A stretch of DNA of 64,000 nucleotides, taken from assembly GCA_963924555.1 (NCBI GenBank), contig OZ004586.1, positions 7,894,501 through 7,958,500 of the forward strand, written 5' to 3'. The notes beneath the pieces are model-generated. The model did not search any database, was not told the origin of the DNA, and worked only from the letters and a program-made list of their open reading frames with translations. This document shows positions 36,147 to 49,056 of this stretch, in pieces. The translations under genes and the position numbers were made by a program. Source of the DNA: Crambe crambe (taxonomy: Eukaryota; Porifera; Demospongiae; Poecilosclerida; Crambeidae). Within the stretch, counting starts at the first letter, position 1. Each line of letters starts with the position of its first letter.

Positions 36147-39100
36147 TTTGTGTAAGAAGAGGTGTATGATGTTGTTTATCACAATGAAGTTGTTTGCTAA
36201 CAGTTTGCTGTTGCTTTTTCAAAGTGGAGCTTTTTCTCAGAGTTTTTTCATCGTTATGAGCTGGCGCCTGATGTATAGTTTAGTACTAGTCACATGTCTG
36301 GCTCTTCAATGCATGCAGACAGAAGACTACTTTTGTGGAGACAGTTTCAAATCTAACTCGCATCTTTTTCCCAGAGCTTGAACAAAATTTCTCTGTTTAT
36401 GTATGAATGAATCATATTATTACAGTGAGTATGCTTAGAAGTATGGAATGCAAGGATTGCTCTCTAATAATACTTTATGAGCATGATTAAAAGTGTAGGA
36501 AACAAAAAACACATTATGCTGGTATACGCATTAATCATCATTGATAATTGGATTGTAGTTTTGAGACGAGTTAATGAACTGACTCGGAACCCAACATTAT
36601 GCTCATTATCAGCTCCCTGTCCTGAGGCTTACTGTATTTGGTCTTGTCCAATGCGTGTCTATATCTTATCTTGTTCCTCCCCTGCATACACTGCATCAGC
36701 CTCTCCATCTTTGAAAGCACCTCTATCTCTTCATATTGACTATGCAGATATCATAGTCTTTTTAGTATTAAAAATAATTGCAGAAAAATCAGATAATTAG
36801 TTTGCGATGTGTGTTATCAGCTAGATAGCTTATTTATCACTGTACTCCCCAACACTGGCAGAATACAAATGACTGTTTCTTGGATTACGCAATTTTTGTG
36901 CTCTAAATACTGTGAAACTTAACACTTTTGAAAGTCTGTCCTTATTTAGTAAGGTGTGAAAGTGGTCCTTATTTCATAGCACAAGGTGCGAGAAATGTGT
37001 CCTTATTAAGAGAGGTATGAAAGCGTCTATAATTCACAGTATTTAGAGCGCAAGGTACTAAACAATCAAACACATACAAGATCTTGTACGTGTGACTTTA
37101 TGTATTGCATTGGCACAAAGAAGTCGTATAGTGCAATGCAAGATAGAGCTGTATAGACCACATCAATGGAGTGTCTACCCTCCAGGCCTTTTTTGATGAG
37201 GAACTGCTGTGTCTTCAATAATTAGTGATGGAATGATATCAAATCATCAAGCAATGTTCTGATTGGTTTACGAATCCACAATACCACTTCTCCATGAATT
37301 TTCGCCAAAAAAATACTCCCAAAATGCATTAATAGGTACATATTTTTCCACTCCTTAAATTATAGTTTTAATTATCTGTTTAATGAGCGAGCTTGATTTC
37401 TGTGTGATGTTATTGGACAGCTCTCAGGTCCGTGCAGGAATGTGGTGGCAGCATCCTTTAAGGCTCCAAGAAACCTGTCTCCTTCTCAAGGCCAGCAGCC
37501 CTGCTCGTTGTCATGCCAACACTTCTATTAAAGCCATTGTCGTAGCATATTTCAGTCGAGTTTTGTGGTTGTTTTCCAATGTCAGCAATGTATCGGTGTG
37601 ATTAAACTTAATTTTCTCAGTCTCGGACTGGTGGCTCGCTCCTCATCAACTTACTTAATTTTTAAAATTCTTATTTGGAATTTTTTCTAGTCCTTGTGAT
37701 AAAACTGGCTACGCTGTATGAGACAGACTGTTGTTAATGTTAAGATGACTCTCCCGTCTTCAAGAACTTTTAGAGGTTTTTTTTTTTCCTTTGGATGTGA
37801 TCTCTAATTTACAGTACCTCAGGCTACTTAGCTTTGTGGAATGTCTTCTTACACACATAAACACATGTCATGTATCGATAACAAACAAATTAACCCTCAT
37901 GAGTTGCCGCAGGGAAGAGAGTGGAATGAAAGAGGAAACCAGCATTCTTTACGGAGAAAGAGGAAGAAGCTACATGTGTGGTTTAGTTACGCATGTAAAT
38001 GTGCTCGCGCTCAGTGAGTGAGGTATTCCATACTTGACATAATATATATAAGAGGTGTACTTTTAATTAGAGGTGTTCATAATGTAATATAAACATGCAT
38101 TGGAAGCCTAACTATATTAAGTTGAATTCCATTAACCACGTCAATAAGGACTTCAAAGCAATTAAAAGGGGTTCTCCCCTTTATCATTCCCTTCTGTTCC
38201 CTCCTTTGATGAGCTTTGTGGTTGAGTCCAAGAGGTTCTCCTCGAGGGGACTTGAGCTGTGCCTTGTGCGTAATAGCTTTGATCTTGAGTGTGTTGTGGT
38301 TTGGAGCACTAAGTGTAGCAGTCTGTTCTCTCCCAAGGTTCACCAGAACAGCTTGAAGACTCAACTTTGGTAGCCCGACAAATTCTGATGAAACAGATTT
38401 ATGATAAAATTGACCACATTAGCAAATCCAGCAAGACACCAGTTAGGGCTTCACTAATTAATTATTCTTGGATTTATACAATGTGCCTTATTTCTTTCAG
38501 TACTGTTGATTGTCTGGCCATCATATATCATTTTTCTTTCTCCTCAACTTCGTTCTTCTCTGTCTTTTTTCTATGATAGAATTTGTATGTACATGTAGTA
38601 CCATGTCAGATGGCATGTGTCTGTATTGATAGATGCATGTCAATTTTTCTCTCCTACATAAGTGCATGGAATAGGTCCATACATGCATGCACACATGGCA
38701 CTGCATGTGGGAACAATTAGCTGTCACAGAGCATTGCCAATTGCAAACATTCCTAGACATGAAAGGCAGCAGTCAGCTCTTGAAGCAGAAAGTCAATTCC
38801 TTTGAAGTGGGCAATCAGTGTATTGAGGATAATTAGAGCCTGGCTCTTTCCAGTTTTCCTCTCTCCCTTTTTATTTGGAGCCTTGAAGACTTATACACTC
38901 TGCAAGTTTATCAATTTCCGACAGATTTGGGAAAGTACAGAGAATATGCCTCCAGCTCTAATTCCACAAATTCTTTATGCCTTCTCGAATATGGAGTTTG
39001 GTCTGTGTGTTTAATGTGATTTCAGAGTCATGGATACTATCATTCGTGTTCCTTTGAGGTATAAGTGGTTGAGGTTATCAATCGAATACTCTGTCCTGAG

Positions 39101-39571
39101 GTTATCAGGTGGTCATGGATAGAATTGCAGCCCTCAAGCGATCAAAGTTAACTTTGATGGCAGCAGAGAAAAGTCGGGTTTTCGACTGAGAAATCCGATC
39201 TAAACCCTCCAAGTATTTTACTCTAACAAAGGTTATTGGAGTTACTTATGCTTTTTGGGGCATCTCTTGATGACTCCCATGTGCTTGAAGGCAATAATCT
39301 TGCTTATGAGTTGGCATTAGACAACACAATGGGGACTTTTATATTATAGTGTCCTTCAAACTTTAACCTTCAATTTAAGACTATTCGATTAATTTGGAGT
39401 GTATGTTGCTGTGTAAGAGCACTTGAATGACCTTATTGTGTGGTGCTAGAGGTTTTCTTTAATCTGCTGTTTATAGATGATGAGGGAACAGATATCTGGA
39501 GTGGAGTGGTCAGCCTTTCCACGGCTTCACTACAAAAAATCGTGGAACAAATAAAACACAATTTTAAGGGC

Positions 39572-39605
<34 letters not shown>

Positions 39606-42600
39606 TGATACAATACAATGAAGGTTTTAGGAATAGCCTGAGTTTGAAATGAGGATATCCAAATTTCCAGTATTCCATATTCGAATATCCATTTTGTAAA
39701 ACTGGTTGGATAATGCATGCGTTGACCAATGGTGATGGTTATGTTTCGAAATGAAAGAGTGAGAATGCTATATCAAAGATTTAATTAGTCACAATTTACA
39801 ATGCTAATAATCTCTTTAAGTATTGGCAATCTGCTTGATTACTGTTGCCAAACAGATTCTATACAATGTTATTTATCCATCACTTACGAATAAACACCAG
39901 ACGCATCAGGCTATTTGCTGACGTCGTCTAACTTACTCCTTCAGAATACGGCAAAACTCCACAGATCGACTTAGTTGGTGTGACTAGAAAATTCAATAGG
40001 GGAAGTGATGCCAAATTAAGCATGTTGTGAGAGACCAGAATTCAGACTACACTTCTGTCTGTAAACTTTGCTGGCAGGATAACAATTAAGCCAGCCTTCA
40101 ACCCAAGACCAATTTTTGCTAGATGTATAGGCTTAAGCATGAGGTGTCAATGACAAACCCTGAAGTTTATTAGACTTTTCACTTCAATTGTAGGATATTA
40201 CTGTTACACAGTAACTGTATTTGGAGAGAGTCATCTCTCCAAGAATTGAGAAAGTCGCGGCAAACAAATGCTCAAGCTGAAGAGTGACTTTGCTATTCTG
40301 ATGTACTCAATACAAAGTATTTAGGAGTTATGCAATGATTGGATGATGATAATTATGGGAAGGAACAGGAGATATTGTGTAGACTGAGTTGAAACATTAC
40401 TAGACACCCAGCCTTGCATGCTTGTGAATTCGTGACTGGGCTAGACCTTAGGTAGCGATTTATTTAGACTCGCAGATAGAGCAGAGAGGCTGATCCTCTG
40501 TTGTTGATTCGTGTTAATAATTTACCTACAAGTTTGTGTCACTACTCAAAAACGTTTCAGCCACATTCAATGATAGTTTCAGATAGAGTTGATGTGTGTA
40601 TATATTATATGGGGAGGGGGTGGTTCACTGCTACGGCATCACTTTCATAGTAATGTGCACTAAGTCAGGAAGTACCTGGTGCTATGTGACCACGTAGAGT
40701 TCCATTATCCTTTCAGAGAAAACAATTACTACTTAAGGTCTGAGGCTCTGAGCTAGCTAGATATCAGTTTCATAATCCAGTGCACCACTGTTTACTGTAT
40801 TTTATGATGTGCTATTTTTCATAGTATTCAGTGCTACAACTCTTTCCCTTTCAGCTATTCCCTTTACTTTGCGTTATGTATAATCTAGCTAGTAGATACG
40901 CTTGCCTCCAAGCCAAAAAGCATAGGTCAGTATTCACCTTGAACCCCTCAAATGTGGCAACCTGGATTTGTTTACTTGTCGCAAGGGTGCATGATACAAA
41001 GCTGTACCTCTATGCATTTGTACGATAGTTTTGGGCTATGAATCCTGTTGACTGGGAGATGCATTCTTTCCCATTCCACACCTTTAAACAAATATCATTC
41101 CATTGGTCCAATCAACTAGATTCACAGTTTGAATCCAGCAACCGTCCACTCCTAGCATTCTAAAGAAGACAGACTTCAATCAAATCTTAACTATATTCAT
41201 AGTTTAGGAGCCTAGACTCACTGCTATGATGTAATCTATAATAACTGTGGTGAAGCCTGGAGCCTTTCCAACAACATTCATAGCTCTATAGGCCATAGGC
41301 GACTCTATTGTAGCCTATTCATGTCCCTTTTATCTTAACCACGTGGATTCATAGGCATCCATGACATTGGTAGGTATAAAAGGACGCGACTTGATATATT
41401 GAGAACTTTCCACATCAACTTTAATGCTATTTCTCACAGTGTTTGAATTGAGGATAGTCCTACCTGTACCTGTTAATGAACCAGATATAAAGTGTCCGTG
41501 TCACAGCCTTCAATTTTTAGCACCATAAGTATTCATGGATCAAAGGCATTCTTGATAAGTTGAATAACCCCATCAAAGGAATTTACATTTGTTGTTCTTT
41601 TCTCTTCTTTGAAAGAGTTTGATTCATAAAATTCATTGCTTGTTTATGGGATTCATATTGATGGGTGATGGCGCATGCATAATTGGCTGATGAATTCCAA
41701 GATATGTGATGCATACATTGTGTATAGGAATGAGGATGTCATATGAACATAATTATGGGCATGGCAAGACTTGTGTCTGTCCAACCAGTCACCCCACGGC
41801 TCGCAGCCTTCCTGGCTAGGCTTTATCATAGTCCTCACCTATTGCATGTACATACATGTAAAGTGCATGTATAATGCATGTGTAGGTTATATTCCAATAT
41901 TCCTGGCTAGACGTGATAGACCTACTGTGCTTACAAGCATGTACATACATATAAAATGCATGTGTGTGTGGCTAGGCATGATAGACCTACAGTTACATGC
42001 ATGGAAATTGAATAGGGTGTGTATGCATAATTCTATCATGAGGTAAACTCTTATTCGATTTTTTGAATTCAGCGCTAACAGGATTAGCATTTATTGAATA
42101 GCGGAGGGTAGACACATAGTCTATTGCTAGCCTCCACATAGTCTATTGCTAGCCTCCAGTCTAATGGCATCATCACGAATCTGACATTGATTGGTATTCT
42201 CTTTCTAGTAACAGGAAGTTCCATGCTGGGGCATCAGTTCTAGTCACTAAGGCTGTACTATCATTAAAGCTCTTAACCTCTTATTAAGCTTATTAGTACA
42301 TGGTATATACATGCTTGTAATAGGAAGTTCCCACTGGGGCATCAGTTCTAGTCACTAAGGCTGTGAAGCTCTTAACCTCTTATTAGTACATGGTATATAG
42401 AGACTATTTACATGCTTGTAATAGGAAGTTCCCACTGGGGCATCAGGTCTAGTCACTAAGGCTGTGAAGCTCTTAACCTCTTATTAAGCTTATTAGTACA
42501 TGGTATATAGAGACTACTTACATGCTTGTAATAGGAAGTTCCCACTGGGGCATCAGGTCTAGTCACTAAGGCTGTACTATCATTAAAGCTCTTAACCTCT

Positions 42601-45600
42601 TATTAAGCTTATTAGTACAGACTATGGGTCTAGTCACTAAGGCTGTGCTATCATTAAAGCTGTTAACCTTTTATTAAGGATAACAGCATAGATGGTAGCT
42701 AAGACTGCTAATTGGAAGTTTCCCTACTGGGGGTATCAATTACTAGTGGTTAAGAGCAGCTTATACATAGCTAACTCACCATAGGGGCATAAGTCTAGTC
42801 ATAGAGGCTGTATATTATCATGACTTGGGTTGGAATTTGGAGCGTTCCCTAGGCCACAGGGACATCAAGTCTGGGTCATAGAGGCTGTGTTATATGGCTC
42901 TTAGGGTTGGAATTGGATAGCTACCTAGCCAGCTCCTCAGGCAACAGGGAGCATCGAGTCTAGTCTTGAGGCTGTTTTATCTTGGAGGGGTGATAACACT
43001 GGCTAGCTAGCTGGAAGCCCACAGGCTTATTAAGGGTGACAACACACAGGCTTATCAAGGGTGAGCCCACAGGCTTATTAAGGGTGATAACACTGGCTAG
43101 CTAGCTGGAAGCCCACAGGCTCAAGGCGGCACTTGGGCTGTGTTTATCATGGCTTTATTAAGAGGGTTATATGATATAACCTAACCAGGGGGGGGGGGGG
43201 GGGGGGGGGGGCATCAAGTCTAGTCACTTTGGCTATGTTATCTTCCAACAGAGAAGCATCTTATTAGGGTAATAACACAACTAGGAATTATTCAATACAA
43301 GGAGCATCAAGTTTGGTAGTCACTGAGTCCTTAGCAGTGGGAATGTATCTGGCCAATCGATGGAGCATGTTTTCTCTAAGGTCATGGTGCAACTTCTCTA
43401 TAATTGGTGTTGGGGGATATTGGTTGTGGTCTCCTAGACTGTGGTGCAGTCATTCCGGCTGCTTTAGAGGGGGGTGTAAAGTCTAGCCAGTTTGTCTGTC
43501 ATCAATAATATACTCAGCCTCCTTGGCTGTGCTTTCATTACACACTTCAGTAAGAAGAGATAAATAGGTCACGTTTTGGCTCTGCTAGCAGCCTCAGTGG
43601 CTAGTATGATTGATGATTTATTAAAAATAAGCATTATTAAGAAAAAGCTGACAGTAGTGGCGTGGCCATGCGGCATCCTGTGCATAATTAATGTAGCCTC
43701 ACAGGCTATGATTTTTCTATAAAGAAATGAACTGAGAGATACATGTGGTAGCAAGGGCCGCTTGCCATGTCCATATGTTCATATGTGCAACATATTGAGC
43801 ACATGCATTTGTGGTAAGATTAATTTCTTTGGTGGTGTAGTTTGAGTGGAAGGATGACGTGTGTATTGAAAGTGGTGGCTACCCTCTTCAGGATGTGAGG
43901 TGTACACATGCATGGAATCTTTAAGCTTGCAGGCTACTTAGTAGCTGGCAATGGAGGAAGTTGTGGTAAGCCTGGTCAGCTAGTACTTGTGGAAACTACT
44001 GGCTGGCAATAGTTTGGTCAGAGTAAACCTGGTTAGAGCTGTTGTGCTCTGCCAGCTGATGCTTGAGTAAACAGGGAACCTAGTTGGCGGACTTTGATAT
44101 TTGAGATGATATGATATTGTGGTGACTGCTGGAAGGAAACTTGCTAATTGGCTACCTACCAGATGAAAGGATTGTAGGAATTTCATCTTAGAATTATTAT
44201 TTATGCTTAAGAGAATTTATCGTCCTAATCTGCAGAGGGAAGTTTCCAGAGAACCTCTTGGAACATCCTGTAAATCCCTTATCCTGTTTATTGAATGTCG
44301 TACAACAGCTAAGATTGTCCTACTATAGGAGTCTATTAGCCATTAATCTTAGTCTGGAAGTCCCTGTCCTATTGTGTAATAATTCAAGATCGTCCTGCTG
44401 GAGAATCCCTTGTCCTATTGTGTAATATGTCCTATATCAAGAGCGTCCTGCTATGCAGGTCATTGGTGCCCACTGGTCTAGACTATAGGTCTTTTAAGAT
44501 GAAGGAAAAGAGTTGAGTCAAACCTTACATCAGCAAATACAAGAGACCACATCCAAGTTCTCATGCCACCACTTGATAGGAATGACTGGCTTAGACAAAT
44601 CACACTTGGTATGCACTGCTATCCCACCACCACACTACTGGTGCTTCTAAAGTTGCTTCACTCGAGAAACCCATTGAATATACAGTGACTAGTATAACAA
44701 ACCCATTGAATATACAGTGACTAGTATAACAAACCCATTGAATATACAGTGACTAGTATAACAAACCCATTGAATATACAGTGACTAGTATAACAAACCC
44801 ATTGAATATACAGTGACTAGTATAACAAACCCATTGAATATACAGTGACTAGTATAACAAATCCATTGAATATACAGTGACTAGTATAACAAACCCATTG
44901 AATATACAGTGACTAGTATAACAAACCCATTGAATATACAGTGACTAGTATAACAAACTCTTCTTCTGAAGTGAGCATTCGTTAACACCTGGTGGAATTT
45001 CGTGGTTGTATGAGTGCTGCTAAATATTGGAAATCTCTTGTAAGAAACTGGTAATGAGTCCCCATGGAGTGCATACTCTGATTTAATAATTGCTGCTAAT
45101 TCACTCACCAAGCTTGTGTGAATGTTTGCAAACGATACACTTGCCAGACTGTCTCCACCAGCATCCTATTCTCATTGAGGTAGTACTGTCTCCCACTACT
45201 CTCATAAAGGCAGTACTGCATCATATGGGTCCACTGTCTCTATATGGCATCCTATGCTCATAGGGTTACCGGATAGACTCAGTGACTACTGCAACACCAT
45301 CCAAGCATAACTGTTGACTCCCAGCCAGGGCAGGAAGGGCAGATCCAATAATCATGACTGCCTCTTCAATTATAAAGTCATGCCTTCTAAACATCCACTC
45401 CCTCCCCCAACAAATTAAACCCCCCACTATGGTTGAGTATTAGTACTACACTCTATATGTCACAGTACAATAGAAGAGTTATGCTCAGTGGTCTGTATTG
45501 AGTACTGATCTGTGGACTTACACCTTCAGTGGGGTGGGGCAAGGCTAGTCACTAAGTCTATCAGGTTGTGAATCTTGGTGTGGGGTGAGAGAGTGGGGGC

Positions 45601-48600
45601 ATGGTGCTGAGTCTATCTGGACTTGAACCTTGAACCTTTTAGGGGTGGGGTATGCAAAGGGGTGTGACAGGAATTATGTCTTCATTTTTGTAGTATTGGT
45701 CACTAGTAGTGGTCTATTCCAACTGTTGCTCCTTAGAGAAGTTCTATCACTTCCTCATTAACTTCCACCTGTAGAGTCAAGAGGAATACATGGCATTTGT
45801 TTACGTTGCTTGGCATTGTTTCCTAATACTTGGATCTCAAAGCATATTTGCAAGTGAACTTAACACCATGTATGTTCCTAAGCTTGTCTTTCAGAATTCA
45901 CTTGCAGTGTGTACTGATCATGCACAGGTGGATAAGGTATTTGTATTGGTGATTGTGTGTATCAAATGTGTATTTGATAGCGCATCACGATGTTAGCATA
46001 TACAGGGCTATGGGTGGGCCACTCTCTGCAACTGGCACCGAAACTTAGCACATTCCAATCTCCTCTCAGTCTCGTTGGCCCGAATAACTTAACACAGTAT
46101 GTTATATAACCATCTCATTCTCTCCTCGATCTCCGGATGGATGTCATTCATTTTAGCAAAAACAAACCTCTGATAGTACATCTCCTATCTATCTCTTTGT
46201 AACTGGTAAGCCTCTGGTATATCCTCAAATGGTAAATCTCCTCTCCTGTCCGACTCGACCTACCCGAGAGATATTAGTCGGATAAGAGCTATTCAAGAGA
46301 AGTCCCTATTGGCCTACCTGGCGCTCTGACCATACTCTTTGCCACTAAGTTTTCCCATTCCTGGAATTACATTCTAATACACTTATCAGGAGTTCCATCA
46401 GTGGCTTACCAAACCATATCCTTCCTTAACAACGCATTAGAAGGATTAGTTAATTGTTGAAACATGCATATATTTCCATAAAATATCACTAAGGTTATGC
46501 TCCAATGATGAACAATATGGCTTGTACGGTCTAAACCGAGCCAGACTAAGAGTCTACATAGAGGAATGTAGACTTGTGTCTGCCACTATTTGCCTGCCAC
46601 TGGCTCACTGTAGTATATAATTATGATATCCACTTATATAATGGGGCCACCTGCTCTGGGATCCCTGCCCTGCTACCTAAGGCTTTCCTTAATTAACTTA
46701 TTTTTAAGAGATGCTGTGGACATTGGAATCTTAACTTTTCATAATTATCTCAATTAGCTTTGTTATTGTGGGGGTTCTCCTAGGCCTTAAGGCGCGTAAC
46801 TTGGAGCAACGAAGTCTCCCTTTAGGAAGTAATGGAATCCTTATTTGATACGAGTCAAGTTAATGTTCCAAGTGAAATTTTAGCACCCTTTCGGAGAACT
46901 AGAAATTAAGTCTTTGATTTCTGGTTCTTTATTTAGATGGTCTGGTGTGTCACTGCACTGAGTGTGAACCTCCGAAACCGTCGCACATCTGGGGAACTTG
47001 CCAGACCAATGGTGCCTGCTATATTAAAGTGAGTAGACAAAGGGGGTTAATATAATTAATAGAGGGGAGATAAAAGTGATCACAGATCAAAGCATGTGTA
47101 TTGCAAACTTCATCAAAGGAATGACAACTGTTTGAAGCCAAGTCTTGTGGTGTTAGAAAATCAATTGAAGGGACTTGCCGGCCTATGGAAGCCTTTAAAT
47201 TAACAGCTTTTAATGTTTTGTGGGATAAGACTTAAATAATACCACAAAAAAATTGGTGTAGGTATTATGAAAAAATTATTCAATTATTTATTTGTCTCTG
47301 AAAATTTTGGGATGTAAAGAATTTCCATAGCCACTCATTACGTTCCAATTAGAGAGAGATTCTTTTTGTCTCCTCCAAATTGGAGTGGTGTTTTCTCTGG
47401 CTTTGAATCTCAGAAAACTGGCTACTGTCCACTCATGATTATGATGTGTTGCAGTATTACTTTATGTGCATACTTGAGAGGGAATGGTGCAATTTCATGT
47501 AATATCAGATGTTTCTGCCCCTTGATGTCACATTCTCAATAAGTGTAATTATGTTGGTGGTAGATTCTTAAGTGCCGGCCTTGATTGCTACATTAACAAG
47601 CGTCTTGATTACAGGACTGTCTCTTATTTCAAGGGTATACCAAATTAAATCTGGTATGCAAATAATTATGCCAATACTAATTGAATTGAATTTTACTCTC
47701 GGAATTTCACCAGATGATTGGTCCTGCCAGCTCCGTACAGCGAGGTTGCTTATCGAAGGAGGAGTCTACTGCTGCTTGTGATGGTGACCAATCGAAATCC
47801 ACCATCACCTGCTGCCATAGTGACAGATGCAATGGGAGAATTCAAAGTGGCAAACTTCACTTGACGAGGAGATTGATGCAGATGGAGACAGATGGTAAGC
47901 CAAGCTTAATACCACACCCCGAGTCCAATATACATGCCGCACCCCTCATATTGGTACTCATTAGAGAGCTCTCAGTGAGCTGAGTCCAATAATAGACTTA
48001 TCACTACCATCCATGCCACACCCCTCACATTAGTACTCATTGGACAGCTCTCAGTGAGCGGTACCATCATCCATGCCACACCCCTCACATTGGTACTCAT
48101 TTGGATGGCTCTCAGTGAGCTGAATCCATATCACCACCATCCATACCACACCCTCCCTACTCATTTGGACAGCTCTCAGTGAGCTGACTCCAATGGTGAA
48201 CATATCACCACCATCCATGCCACACCCCTCACATTGGTGCTCATTTGGACAGCTCTCAGTGAGCTGAGTCCAGTGGTGAACATATCACCACCATCCATAC
48301 CATACCTACTCAGAATCTTATTGAATTGAATTCCTCTTCTATAGATACGCACACAAGTTCAGCAACTACAGAAGGAACATCAGCAAATGTGTCGGAAAGA
48401 ACGATAGCCATAATCACAGTATCAGTGTGTGTGTTTCTAGTCACAGTTATCTTGGCAGTGATCATATCTATGACAGTTTGCTGTCTGTACTTCTACGGTG
48501 GGAATCGCAGAACCCAGACCCACACTGACGTGGAAGTCGGACATGTAGTGATCGGCAACTGCTGTTCAGCCATCATTCCTCAAAGTAAGGAACCCAGGAT

Positions 48601-48982
48601 ATACTTCGTGAGAGAAAAAAAAATGCCCTGTTTAGGCAAAGCCAAATTTTAAGTTTGGACAGTTTACCTGATAGGTTACTGGTTACTGATATTATTCGTA
48701 CAGGTGAAACCATCTCATCTCTGCTGCGAGCGTCTCACTGTCCCCCTAACTCCGCACCTTCCCCCTCCCTCTCCCTTCTGGTGCAGCGGGCCATAGTGAA
48801 GAATACACGCATAGAAACAGTGCTGGAACAAGGACAGTTCTGTGAACTCAACCTCGGCAGATGGCGGAGGGAAGAGGTCTTGGTCAAGGTTTATTCCTCG
48901 AAATTCGAGAGCATGTGGTCATCAGAGAGTCAGATTCATCAGGTAAAGGGTTGAAGAAGAGAAAACAGAAAGAGAGAGAGGA

Positions 48983-49056
<74 letters not shown>

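Larger units (their letters stand above)
33403..46936 (+). other. 13.5-kb first intron of the receptor gene
   Basis: No exon or gene in it could be supported. Short frames around 35650-36800, 37380-38370 and 45790-45996 have no recognisable features. It holds microsatellites (GA near 36096-36142, GT near 39571-39607), tandem arrays at 42208-42700 and 44668-44959, and a poly-G run near 43190-43211. An intron this long next to the signal-peptide exon may contain regulatory elements, but none is identifiable by eye. Confidence 0.6.

Noticed and set aside
44668-44959. CRISPR-like array
   Set aside because: Directly adjoining near-identical 32-bp units without unique spacers, in an animal intron.
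47600-47618. Possible 19-nt receptor exon reading TVSYFKG-like
   Set aside because: Its length and phase break the frame between exon 2 (phase 0) and exon 3 (phase 0), which join directly.
48653-48703. Read-through of receptor exon 4 to the stop near 48650
   Set aside because: The donor A|GTAAGG at 48585 and the acceptor at 48703 give a phase-consistent join into the GS-like segment.
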